From contig CANXME010000243.1 of NCBI GenBank assembly GCA_948144175.1, forward strand, positions 1-64,000: 64,000 bases of DNA, given 5' to 3'. Shown here in pieces: positions 27,313-38,100 of the stretch (position 1 is the stretch's first letter; every line of letters begins with the position of its first letter). The DNA comes from Closterium sp. NIES-65. Its lineage: Eukaryota; Streptophyta; Zygnematophyceae; Desmidiales; Closteriaceae. The notes under the pieces are model-generated. The model was not told the DNA's origin, ran no database searches, and was given only the letters and a program-made list of their open reading frames with translations. The position numbers were made by a program, and so were the translations under genes.

Positions 27313-30300
27313 TTACTTGTGGTAGAGGAAGACAAAGCCAATGACAAAGAACGCTATCATCTGGTGGTTGAAAGAAATATAAATTGGCACAAGAGGGAGG
27401 GACGGAAGAGCACGGTTAGCGAGAGCATATGGGGTAGAGATGAACAGAGTGGTGGTGGGGTAAAAGTGGTGGAGGATGATCAAGGGAGGAATGACAAGCA
27501 TGGTAAAGGAAAATGGAGCATTGCTGCACTGCAGCATGAATGGGAGGGAGGGAAAAGTGCGCAAAAAGGACAGGTGGGGAGTTGAAGGTTGTCGGATATT
27601 AGATGGAGAGATGAGCCACATGATGGAGATAGGAGACCATAACGTTGAGAAGGTTGAGGAAAGGCACACTGTAAAGAAGGTTGAGGCATAACGTGGATAA
27701 TGGGGGGCATAACATGGATTAAGGGAGGCATAGCGTGGACTAAGGGAGGCATAATGTGGATCAAGGGAGGCAGCATAGCGTGGAGAAGGTGGAGGCATAG
27801 TAAGGGAAGGCGGCCAGGATGAAGCGAGGCATCGAATGGATAGATAGCAGCAGCATATCATGGAGAAAAAGGGCACACCGTGGACGGGCAGAGGCAGCAT
27901 ACCATGGAGAAGGTGGAGGCGTAGTAGGGGAAGGCCGCCGGGATGAAGCGCTCAAACTCATCGTGGCGGAAGGGGCGCACGGGGATCTGTGGAAGAGGGT
28001 AGTGGGGTGTAGTGAGGTGTGGTGAGGTGAGGAGGAGTTAGAAGCAGCAATGACTGGGTTTGAGGGAAATGGATGGGGTTGGGCGACTAGGAGCAGCGAC
28101 TAACTGCGAGGCAAAATGATTCCGGTATGTGTCGGCGAGGGGCGAGAAAGAAACAGCGAGGAGGAAAGAGAGGGGAACCCAGGGGAAGCAGGAAATACTT
28201 GTGGCCTGGCATGAAAGAGTGTGGCAGGCAGGCACCAGGGACACGAGGAAGGTTGCTGCTCCACACCTGCTTTGCAAGCAAGGCCGTGGAGTGGCAAGGG
28301 AACAACCAGCCAGCTGCTTGCAAGCACTGCCCTGCTTTGCAAGGTAGATGGTGGAGTAGCCGAGAACAATCACCTGTGAGCAAGAAGACGCACCTGCTTG
28401 GCGAGCGAGATGGTGGAGTAGCCGAGAACAATCACCTGTGAGCAAGAAGACGCACCTGCTTGGCGAGCGAGATGGTGGAGTAGCCGAGAACAATCACCTG
28501 TGAGAAAGAAGACGCACCTGCTTGGCGAGCGAGATGGTGGAGTAGCCGAGAACAATCACCTGTGAGCAAGAAGACGCACCTGCTTGGCGAGCGAGATGGT
28601 GGAGTAGCCGAGAACAATCACCTGTGAGCAAGAAGACGCACCTGCTTGGCGAGCGAGATGGTGGAGTAGCCGAGAACAATCACCTGTGAGCAAGAAGACG
28701 CACCTGCTTGGCGAGCGAGATGGTGGAGTAGCCGAGAACAATCACCTGTGAGCAAGACGACGCACCTGCTTGGCGAGCGAGATGGTGGAGTAGCCAAGGC
28801 GCTTGTGCTCCACCTTGAACTGAAACACGCCGTACACATCCGGCACCTGGAAGGATGTGAAGAAGCGACCCTGGGGAGGAGGTGGTGGGAGGGCGGCGTA
28901 CAGGAGAGGGAGGAGGAGAGGAGACAAGGTTAATCTGGCAGACGCAGAAGGCGTGAGACAGCTTGGACGGGTTGAGAAGAGAGCGTGGAGGGGGAATTGT
29001 GTGAGGGGACTTTTGAGGCGCCTCAAAAGCAGACTCAGCCGGCGTGAGACAGCTTGGACGGGTTGAGAAGAGAGCGTGGAGGGGGAATGGTGTTGAGGCG
29101 AGGGGAGGGTGGGATGGGTAGACGGGCGAACGGGTGCCGGATGTAGAGGAGGAGAAAGGAAGGTGGGAGAGGGAAAACAAAGAGTGTGACTGAGCATGTG
29201 GTTGCACCTTGAAGATTGACAATTGCCCTCGTAGATGTGTGTCAACGTGTTTGGCGCTTCGGAGCGAGTGAGAAGGGACATGCACCTCACCTTGTCATCG
29301 TTGAAGGGACATGCACCTCACCTTGTCATCGTTGAAGGGACATGCACCTCACCTTGTCATCGTTGAAGGGACATGCACCTCACCTTGTCATCGTTGAAGG
29401 GACATGCACCTCACCTTGTCATCGTTGAAGGGACATGCACCTCACCTTGTCATCGTTGAAGGGACATGCACCTCACCTTGTCATCGTTGAAGGGACATGC
29501 ACCTCACCTTGTCATCGTTGAAGGGACATGCACCTCACCTTGTCATCGTTGAAGGGACATGCACCTCACCTTGTCATCGTTGAAGGGACATGCACCTCAC
29601 CTTGTCATCGTTGAAGGGACATGCACCTCACCTTGTCATCGTTGAAGGGACATGCACCTCACCTTGTCATCGTTGAAGGGACATGCACCTCACCTTGTCA
29701 TCGTTGAAGGGACATGCACCTCACCTTGTCATCGTTGAAGGGACATGCACCTCACCTTGTCATCGTTGAAGGGACATGCACCTCACCTTGTCATCGTTGA
29801 AGGGACATGCACCTCACCTTGTCATCGTTGAAGGGACATGCACCTCACCTTGTCATCGTTGAAGGGACATGCACCTCACCTTGTCATCGTTGAAGGGACA
29901 TGCACCTCACCTTGTCATCGTTGAAGGGACATGCACCTCACCTTGTCATCGTTGAAGGGACATGCACCTCACCTTGTCATCGTTGAAGGGACATGCACCT
30001 CACCTTGTCATCGTTGAAGGGACATGCACCTCACCTTGTCATCGTTGAAGGGACATGCACCTCACCTTGTCATCGTTGAAGGGACATGCACCTCACCTTG
30101 TCATCGTTGAAGGGACATGCACCTCACCTTGTCATCGTTGAAGGGACATGCACCTCACCTTGTCATCGTTGAAGGGACATGCACCTCACCTTGTCATCGT
30201 TGAAGGGACATGCACCTCACCTTGTCATCGTTGAAGGGACATGCACCTCACCTTGTCATCGTTGAAGGGACATGCACCTCACCTTGTCATCGTTGAAGGG

Positions 30301-33300
30301 ACATGCACCTCACCTTGTCATCGTTGAAGGGACATGCACCTCACCTTGTCATCGTTGAAGGGACATGCACCTCACCTTGTCATCGTTGAAGGGACATGCA
30401 CCTCACCTTGTCATCGTTGAAGGGACATGCACCTCACCTTGTCATTGTGCGAGAGCATCTCACTCACCTTGTCATCGTGCGAGAGTGTCTTGAGCACGTA
30501 GGGGCTCATCATGTAGAACTGCACTTGCACATCGTCGCCCTTGAATGGCACCCACTCGCTGCCCGCCCACTCATAGATGTCCACTGCGAACTCCTGCCAG
30601 CGGGGGCAGCGAGGGGGGGGGACGGGGAAAAAGAGCGGGGAAGAGGGGAGGAGAGCAGAGGAGCCAGCAAGCAGTCACCATGAGTGCCCCGTGCAAAATG
30701 GCGTTGAGGGGAGGAAAGGGGAAGAGGGGGAAAGGGGCGGGATGCAAGCAAGACAAAACAGCCACTGCCTGCAAGAATCCTGACGGGCATCGAGAAGGCA
30801 GGCAGGCGGGCAGGCAGGCGGGCAGGCACACAGCGCACTGATGCAGTGCAAGCGGGCACATGCGGGCACATGCAGGCACATGGCGGGTGCATACCAGGTG
30901 GTCAGAGACACGGTAGACTGCAGGCTCCGTGCTCTCCCCAGCCTTGTTGTGCCGCAGGTTCACAGCCTGAGAGGTGTGGGGTGGGGGGATGGAACGGAAG
31001 GAAGAGAGTGGTGAGCAGCGGTTCGGAAAGATTCACTGGGGAGCTGAGCAGTGGTGAGGACAGATGGGATGCTGAGGGAGTGTGGGATGGTGAGGGGAGC
31101 GTGGGATCGTGAGGGGAGTGTGGGATGGTGGGATGGTGAGTAAGTTCATCTGCTCTATCTTCTCACCTTAAGGTGCCCCCTTTCGTGGAAGGTCCACTTG
31201 GACAGCTCCGTGACAAACTGCTCATTGCCGGCCGGCGAGAGCCACTGGGAGGTCTTGGCGTTTTGTGAGGCCGGGTCGGCAGAGGTGGCAGACACGTCCA
31301 CCACTGCGCGGAAGAAACTGAGAGGGGGGAATAAGGAGGGGCGGAGGAAGGGGAGGGGAGAACGAGAGGAGGCGCAAGGGAAGGGGAGAGGAGGAACGAG
31401 GCAGAAGAGAAAGGGTTAGGGCGGGGTCGGCAGAGGTGGCAGAGCAGTCTACCACTGCGCAGAAGAAACTGAAGGAGTAAAAAAACTAGGGGCAAGAGAA
31501 GGGGAGGGGAGGAGGAGGGAGGGGGTTGGAAGGATAAGTGAGAAGCGAATAGTCGACACATGCTCTTGTAACCTGGCCCGAACTCCCCCTTCCCTCCCTC
31601 CCCTTCCCCCCTCCCCCCCGATCCCCCCCCCCCCCAATTTTCCTGACGAGACGTGCAATTCACATCTCCAATTCTCCGTCTCACTCCCCCCTCCCTCGTC
31701 CCCCTCTCACCCCCAATCCAGCACCCACGCACCTGTCTGTGAAGAGCGCGAGCGACCCGGAGATGAGGACGCGCGCGTTGTTGCGCGCCTGCATGGCCGC
31801 CACGAGCGAGACCGCCTTGCCCTGCAGCGCGGGGGGCTCCTTGAGAGCCGCTGCTGGGTCCGCCGCGTAGGCCGTGGGGGAGCCTGAGAGCACCGGCACC
31901 ACCTGATGGCGCATGGAGGGAGGGGGAAGGGACAGGGAGGGGGGACGAAGGGACAAGGAGAGGGGAAGGAGGGGGCGGAAGAGGGGGCGGGGGCGAGGGG
32001 GGTGGGGAGAAAGGGGGGGGGTTCCCCGTAAGAATTTCTCAAGAGATGAGGTGGAAGGACTGAGCGCAAGGACTGCGAGCACCAGCAGCAGCTGGTGGCG
32101 TGATGGAGGAGGGTGAGGAGCTAGCGGAGAGGGGTAAGCAGCATATAAGCGATGGAGCGTGCTGTGCGTCTCACAGGTGTGATCGACAAGAGGCATGAAC
32201 GAGTACCATGCAAGGGGCACGGGGGGGGGGGAGCAGGGCGTGGGATAGCTGAAAGGATGTGTGGAGCGACGGAGGGCATACCAGCTCGGACGTGGGCGAG
32301 ACTGTCATGGCGATCCCCTGGAAGAGAATGGGGCCCTGTGGTGCAGCCATGCCGAGGGTGGGAATGCAGCGGAAGAAAGAACGGTGCAGAGTGAAGGTGG
32401 AGAGGTGGAGGAGAGAAACAAGGAGAGGAATGACAAGTAGAGCAAAACCAAATCCCGTTTGCACGCAAAAGAGACGGAGATGCCACCACAAGAATTTGGA
32501 ACGAACAAGCAGCCGGATACAAGCCACCTTTACACGGTTCCACTGGGATGGCAAGGGTATTCTAGCAAAGCATACCTTGATGGGGGAAGCGCCGAGGATG
32601 ACGGAAGAGTTGATGAGGTTGCTGCCGAGCACGAGCGTGTGGTCGTCCCTGCGCCCGCTCACCCGCGCGTACTGCTGGTGGTCGATCACCACGCCCTTGG
32701 GGTTCTGCAATCGCATCAGTCAATATCGCGGATGGAATTGGAAAAGTGAGTCACATCAACATATACCACGTCCCGTCGCCAACTGCACAGCACTCGCGCG
32801 AAAATTCGCGGATGGCGTGAGTGATGGCCGCGCGGCGCGTCAGCACATACCTCATCGAGGTCCACGCCGCATTCGAGTGCAATATCGCGGGATGGTGTCG
32901 GACAGAGATGTGAGAGGCGCGAGCGGCAGCAACACGTACCTCGTCGAGGTCCACGCCGCATTCGAGCGCGATATCGCGGATGGTGTCGGACGCGCCGCTG
33001 TCCGCCGCGAGGATGAGGTCGTGGCCCGAGTCCACGAAGTCGAGGATCGCCGCCACGTCCACCACGCCGCCAAACGCTAAGAGATGGGGAGCACGGGGTA
33101 GGTGGGGGGGGTGAGGGAATGAAGGACGAAAAGGCGAGGATGAGGTCGTGGCCCGACTTCACGAAGTCAAGGATCGCTGGCACGTCCACCACGCCGCCGA
33201 ATGCTGGGAAATGAGGGGGGCGGGGAACGTGGGAGCACGGGGAAGGTGGGGGAAGGAAGCAGCGTGTGCGGCAACGTGTGCGCCATGCGGTAGAGGATGA

Positions 33301-34732
33301 TAGCGACGTGGTAGAGGTACTAGTGAGTCGCATTGGAGCGGGATTTCATCATTCACACGCGAGATCGCAAGATGTACAGGAGACGTTGGCGCGAGGGCGA
33401 TAGCGGGGTCGTAGGGGTACTCGTTCACCCTTACTACACAACTTCATCAATCACAAGTGAGGACGCAAGACGTACACGAGAATTCGGGGTGGAGGATTAT
33501 GGCGGCGTCGTAGAGGTGCCAGCTCAGCTTATAGCGTGATTTTAAGAATGGACGTGCAAGCGCAAGACGTACCATGAGACTTTGAGGCCGAGGATGATAA
33601 CGGCATCGTAGAGGCGCTAATGAGTCACCTTATAACGCGGCATTAGAGAAAACACAAATAGAAAGTAACACGTACAAGAGACTTCGGGCGCGAGGATGAT
33701 GGCGGCGTCGTAGAGGTACTCGCCGTACTTCTGCAGCACGAGACTCGAATCCCTCGCCGCGCGCAAATCCAATTCGTACCCGCGATCTGCGGAACGGAAG
33801 ACCAGGACGTAGAGAGGGGAGAGGCGGGGAAAAAGGAAGAACGGCGAGAATCAAAGGAGGAGGTTCCAAATGAGACGCTGGCCGCGAGTGATGGGGACGT
33901 CAGCGGAAAGCTACAAGCTGAGGACACGAGATGGGATCATTGTGAATGCTGAATGCACGACGATGAGTCAGACATGGCGCATTAGTGGATATGTGACTGG
34001 CCGATAAGGATCGTATCGCAATGCGCGGCCAGATCTTGAAAGATGCCGAGCAGATTATGTGAACTATGAGTGTTGCTGATTCGGTCACATTTGCCAGTGT
34101 CGCCTGTTCAGTAAGCTATGTCAGTGTCGCAGATATAGGTATTGCGGAGTCGCCAATCACGTAGCTATGTCAGTGACTAGAACACATCAAACTATTTCTA
34201 TGTCAGTGACTAGAACACATCAAACTAAATCTATGTCAGTGTCGGCGACTCAGGAAGTAGTTTCAGCGTCGCCAATTTGTTGGTCAGCTATGTTCAGCCT
34301 CGCATGCTACGGGACTGTCGCCGTACGCTTGCCCTGTGATAAAGGTGGGAACTTAACGACTCTCGATCTGCAAAACATCCTGCTGTAATGCGGAAACCCA
34401 AGATCTAGCGCAATCCGTACTGTTAGGTGACTGCGAACGTCTCAATTCCAACAGGAAAATTCTCATTGACTGGGAGCTCTTCAATAAAACGGTCCTCTGG
34501 AGCATCTGTGAATCTCCTGCAAATCGCGAACGACCTCCATGATTCGTGGCTATCTGCGACGTTCTTAATTACCTGCGAGGTTCTTAAAGAAGATAGAGTA
34601 GGAGTCCTTATTCTTGAGGTCGTCTAGCAGCACGAGGATGCGCTGATCCGTCGGTCGCTCCTCCGAGAATGCGACGCATCCCACCACCGAGATCGCGATC
34701 AAAGCCAGCAGGCCAAGCACGCGCGGCGCCAT
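27313..34732 (-). CDS. OST48: OST48/DDOST, 48-kDa subunit of ER oligosaccharyltransferase (12 exons)
   Basis: This is a non-catalytic, conserved subunit of the ER oligosaccharyltransferase, which moves the dolichol-linked glycan to Asn in N-X-S/T. Exons in coding order: 34573-34732, 33676-33786, 32940-33076, 32576-32704, 32282-32335, 31733-31902, 31167-31317, 30895-30966, 30468-30593, 28766-28870, 27903-27986, 27313-27360. All introns are GT-AG and phases agree, giving 1,347 nt (448 codons), normal for the family. The ATG at 34732 opens a hydrophobic signal peptide ending near C-V-A-F-S. Family landmarks are [75 protein letters not shown] and [16 protein letters not shown]-terminal membrane helix ends in L-Y-H-K. 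The family is certain by motif; expression was not tested. Confidence 0.96.
27683..27900. repeat. Degenerate copies of the OST48 exon-11 3' end and donor in intron 11
   Basis: On the minus strand, 27770-27830 is a clear copy of the end of exon 11 ([14 protein letters not shown]). Further degenerate units follow at 27683-27780 and 27840-27900, each carrying a CCATGGTATG-like motif matching the exon-11 donor (ATG|GTATGC). All copies lie downstream of the real donor at 27903. Confidence 0.8.
28255..28765. repeat. 62-bp minisatellite built from the OST48 exon-10 3' end plus donor (intron 10)
   Basis: Seven near-perfect 62-bp units (about 28340-28765), preceded by a more degenerate one near 28260, extend from the exon-10/intron-10 junction. 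On the minus strand each contains the last 30 nt of exon 10 (coding [10 protein letters not shown]), its donor CAG|GTGCGT and an acceptor-like tract TTCTTGCTCACAG. Between that AG and the next donor lie 42 nt, 14 codons with no stop (V-I-V-L then the ten above). A unit could therefore be included in frame as a micro-exon. Confidence 0.93.
28950..29092. repeat. ~92-bp direct repeat in OST48 intron 9
   Basis: A roughly 45-bp segment (GTGAGACAGCTTGGACGGG onward) at 28953-28998 is repeated at about 29045-29090. It is non-coding and lies within intron 9. Confidence 0.8.
29271..30467. repeat. 31-bp minisatellite, about 38 copies, built on the OST48 exon-9 donor (intron 9)
   Basis: Essentially identical 31-bp units (GAAGGGACATGCACC then TCACCTTGTCATCGTT) fill most of intron 9. 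On the minus strand each unit reads ACGATGACAAG|GTGAGG, which is the end of exon 9 (D-D-K) and its donor. The unit next to the gene (30430-30467) also contains the preceding exon bases with TCTCGCAC, showing the array grew out of the junction at 30468. I saw almost no variation among units, so the array is young. It is unrelated in sequence to the 26-kb satellite despite the equal period. Confidence 0.96.
31426..31472. repeat. Copy of the OST48 exon-7 start in intron 6
   Basis: On the minus strand this matches the start of exon 7 ([13 protein letters not shown]), including the preceding CAGTTTCTTC acceptor context. It lies upstream of the real exon 7 (31167-31317), inside intron 6. Confidence 0.85.
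32755..32910. repeat. Copies of the OST48 exon-3 3' end and donor in intron 3
   Basis: The segment at about 32838-32905 repeats the end of exon 3 (E-C-G-V-D-L-D-E) with a donor GATGAG|GTATGTG, just downstream of the true donor at 32940. A weaker copy of the same CGCGGATGG context lies at 32800-32830. Confidence 0.85.
33133..33207. repeat. Copy of the OST48 exon-3 start in intron 2
   Basis: On the minus strand it reads [20 protein letters not shown], a diverged copy of the exon-3 start. An AG precedes it (CCCAG|CATTCGG). It lies upstream of the real acceptor at 33077. Confidence 0.88.
33270..33625. repeat. Four degenerate copies of the OST48 exon-2 3' end plus donor in intron 2
   Basis: Copies at about 33275-33325, 33365-33420, 33470-33520 and 33560-33615, spaced close to 100 bp, resemble 33670-33720. 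On the minus strand they contain versions of CTCTACGACGCCGCCATCAT and the donor-side GTACGT. Divergence increases compared with the other arrays, so this is an older event. Confidence 0.8.
34160..34240. repeat. ~35-bp direct repeats in OST48 intron 1
   Basis: The motif CTATGTCAGTGACTAGAACA occurs twice in tandem, with partial CTATGTCAGTGTCG copies at about 34120 and 34232. It is non-coding and lies inside intron 1 (33787-34572), which is otherwise unremarkable. Confidence 0.75.
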
Positions 34733-35187
34733 CGCTACCGCAACCACGTTACGAAGCGATCAAGAGGTTAAATATGCGCAGCACGCGTCGGACGAGAGTG
34801 TACCAGAGGTAAGGTGCGGACGACCTAGATCCTAATCTCCGACCTACAAAGCCAGCGATTCCCACCAATGTGAATCCTGAATGGAGAAATGGTGCGCTGG
34901 TGGTGGTGTGATCCCAAGGTTGGCCCACACAGAGAAGTCCCCGTCACAGCTAGGGTGACAATGATGAGGATACAATCGGATAATACACCAACACCAGCAC
35001 TCATTGTCAATACAAGGTAACATCATGTAAACTGATTACTAAATGACTTTCATCTTGTCCACAGAGCACCAGTGCAGTGTGACAGGCTATGGGCTTAAAC
35101 ATAATTTTTTATGGAAACAGGTATTCGTGTGTTCCAGAAAACCTGGATAGAGGCCGGCGTATGCGAGGCTCATTCAAAAAAAGCTCG
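34733..35187. other. Intergenic region between OST48 start and POT1 stop
   Basis: Both flanking genes are on the minus strand, so this 455-bp stretch should hold the OST48 promoter and 5' UTR plus the POT1 3' UTR. I see no TATA element I would defend and no other gene. Confidence 0.5.
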
Positions 35188-38100
35188 TCATGCACCATCA
35201 TGTTGAGTAAGCAACCTAGTCTGGAATATTTGAAACATCTTCTCTTTCGACAGTCCATCTTTCCTCACATGGTGGTACGAGAACACACAGCAATCAATCG
35301 ACGGCGGATTACGTGCTTCCCTTTCCACCCGTGCATCTTCATTCTCATGCACCGCATCCCGTTCAATCCCTGCATGCGCTTGCTGTCCAAAGTCAAATTC
35401 TGTATCCTGCCCGTGGTCTCTGGGCACACCCAACAGCATAGCCATGCTTGCAGCTGCTCTCGCAGACACCCCTGCATCCTTGCGCAACTCCTCCGCTGTT
35501 GCTGAAAAGAACACCTCCTGATTGGGGTGGGAAAGGAAGAAAGGCACAGCAGACAAGAGGGAAACCAAGTCAAGGCAGGCAGTTTGAGAGAAGTCCTTGA
35601 CAAAGAAACTATTTGGTCACTGGAAGGCAGTCTTCCAAGAAGGCCATCAGGAGCGAATGGGAAGCAGGGTGAAAATAAAGGGGAGGATCAGCAATGAAGA
35701 TGCATGAAGAAAATGATTGGGTTGGGAGGTGCTGCTGAGCGAACCTTTAGCCGTGCATCAAGATAAGGGTGATAATTGAAAATAACCCTCTGTGTGCAGC
35801 ATGAACAAGGAGCAAGATGAAGCCTTGTACGTCAAGATTGGAACCATGGGAAACCGGACGATCCTTACGGCATTAGGTGAGGCGAGGCGGACGAGCAACC
35901 GCCCCGTAGCATCCTCGAGCACCAAGACAAGCCCTGCCGCCCACTTCCTCTTCACCCCAGAACCTGCTTTTCCTGTGGACTCTCCCTTTGCTAAAGCCAC
36001 TCCGCCCACGCCCTCTGATGTGCCTGCTGTCTCTGCTGCTTTCCCCGAACCACCTCCTTCTCCCTCTTCCACCCCCTTCCCTACTGCTTCCCTCGCCACA
36101 TTAGCCTCAGCATCTTCCTGTGGCGCCACATCAGCCCCCTCCTGCCTCGCCACGTCAGCAACATCCTGCCTTGCCACGTCAGCATGACCTTCCCCTTTTT
36201 GCAGCTTCGCTCGCGCCCTTTCCACGCCTTCCTCTCCTGACCGCTTTCCCGTCCCTTCCTCCCCCGTCCCCTCGGTTGCATCAGTACCAGCAGCGGCACC
36301 AGCAGATGTGGCAGCGGCAGGTAGAGGAGTGGAGGAGTGCGGGGGGGCAGGAGAGGAGGAGATGGAGTGGGGCTTGTCTGGAACGAAGGCAGTGAAGCGG
36401 GCGGGGTGGATAGCAGAGGCGAAGATCACTCTCGCTGCACAGCGGAAGCGGTACGGCACCTGGTGTGGGGTGGGTAGGCGTAGGAAGCCGAACACGAAGA
36501 CAAAGTGGTGAAACGGCAAGATAAGATATGGAAGATGGAGGAGAAAGGAGAGTCAAAGGAGTCACAGGAAAGAGGAAAAGGTAAGAGAAAAGAAGCAGTG
36601 TGTGCCTGGTTTCACTCTCCCCCGTCTCAGTCTCCCCTGTCTCACTCCCTTGTCTCACTCTCCCTTGTCTCACTCTCCCTTGTCTCACTCTCCCTTGTCT
36701 CACTTTCCCTTGTCTCACTCTCCCTTGTCTCACTCTCCCTTGTCTCACTCTCCCTTGTCTCACTCTCCCTTGTCTCACTCTCCCTTGTCTCACTCTCCCT
36801 TGTCTCACTCTCCCTTGTCTCACTCTCCCTTGTCTCACTCTCCCTTGTCTCACTCTCCCTTGTCTCACTCTCCCTTGTCTCACTCTCCCTTGTCTCACTC
36901 CCTTGTCTCACTCTCCCTTGTCTCACTTTCCCTTGTCTAGCACTTCCCTGTCCCGCTCTCCCCCGTATCTCTCTTCCGTCTCTCAATCTCCCCCGTCCCA
37001 CTCTCCCCTCTCACTCTGGTGCATGGTGCTGGTTACCACTCACTCACCACAGGATGGGTGTAGATCTGGCGAAGGGTGGAGTACGGCTGCAGGGAACGGG
37101 CGATGCCTGGTGCAAAACAGTGGGGCGCAGGAGAGGAATCAGAGGAGAGCACAGAGGAGAGCACAGAGGAGGGCACAGAGGAGGGCACAGAGGAGGGCGC
37201 AGAGGAGAGCAAAGAGGAATGCATAGAGGAGGGCACAGATGAGGGCATAGAGGAGGGCACAGATGAGGGCACAGAGGAGGGCACAGCAGAGGACAGAGAT
37301 GGACGTTGAAAGCTTGATGCAAAGGTGGTGGAGCGGGGCTGTCAAATTGTGGGACGAAGAGGTGTTTTGGGTTGGAAGAGCAGCAGGAATGAGGGAAGAT
37401 GGGTGATGCATTGATGTGTGTGTGCGCTGGTGAAAGGAGGCCCAGGGAGGAAAACGAAAGCGGGTTGGTTGGGCGGGTAAGAGGTGAGCGGAGGTGAATG
37501 GGTTGACATGTGTGTGGGAGTGAGGGCAACGAATGGACTGACGTGTGTGCTGGTGGATGGAGGCCCACAGAGCCATGTTGCCTATCCGCGTGTGTGCGTC
37601 CTCACTCGCTGCCCTCTCTGCATACTTGCTGTGGGAGCAAACAAGGAGAATGGCAGCAATGCAATGAGACGATTCTCCAAGTGCCCCCCAAAACCCCTCT
37701 AAGCGTTCTTGCCATTACGTGTAACTAGGGGATTGAATCCAATAGGAGCACAGGCAGAATTACGTGTAGGTAGCTTATTTGTTTTTTAAGCCAATGAACG
37801 GTAAGCAGGGCGGTAACATGAGCGTTACCTTTTCAGCTCTGCTACGTCCGAGTAGCATTCCCTGACGAGGCTCAGGCGGCTGGAGTTGTTGAAGATGCCC
37901 AGCCAGTCCCCTCTGGCGCCGTGGCACGTGGCTCTGATGTTCCTCAGCCGCACCCAGCACGGCACCACCCCCTCCTGCTGCCACTCTCCCGCCACCCTCT
38001 CCTCCTCCCCCTCCTCCCGGCCCTCCCCATCTTGTCGTCTCTCACTCCCCTCTGCTGCCACTCCTCCCGCTCCCTGCCCCCCATTCTGGTCCCGCTCTGC

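Noticed and set aside
34565..34747. OST48 start at 34747
   Set aside because: The upstream codon is GTG; the first ATG in frame is at 34732 and leads straight into the signal peptide.
36505..37242. Long repetitive ORFs (S-L-V-S-L, S-H-S-P-L, S-E-T-R-E repeats) on both strands
   Set aside because: All frames of a 15-bp repeat stay open; the region is a POT1 intron.
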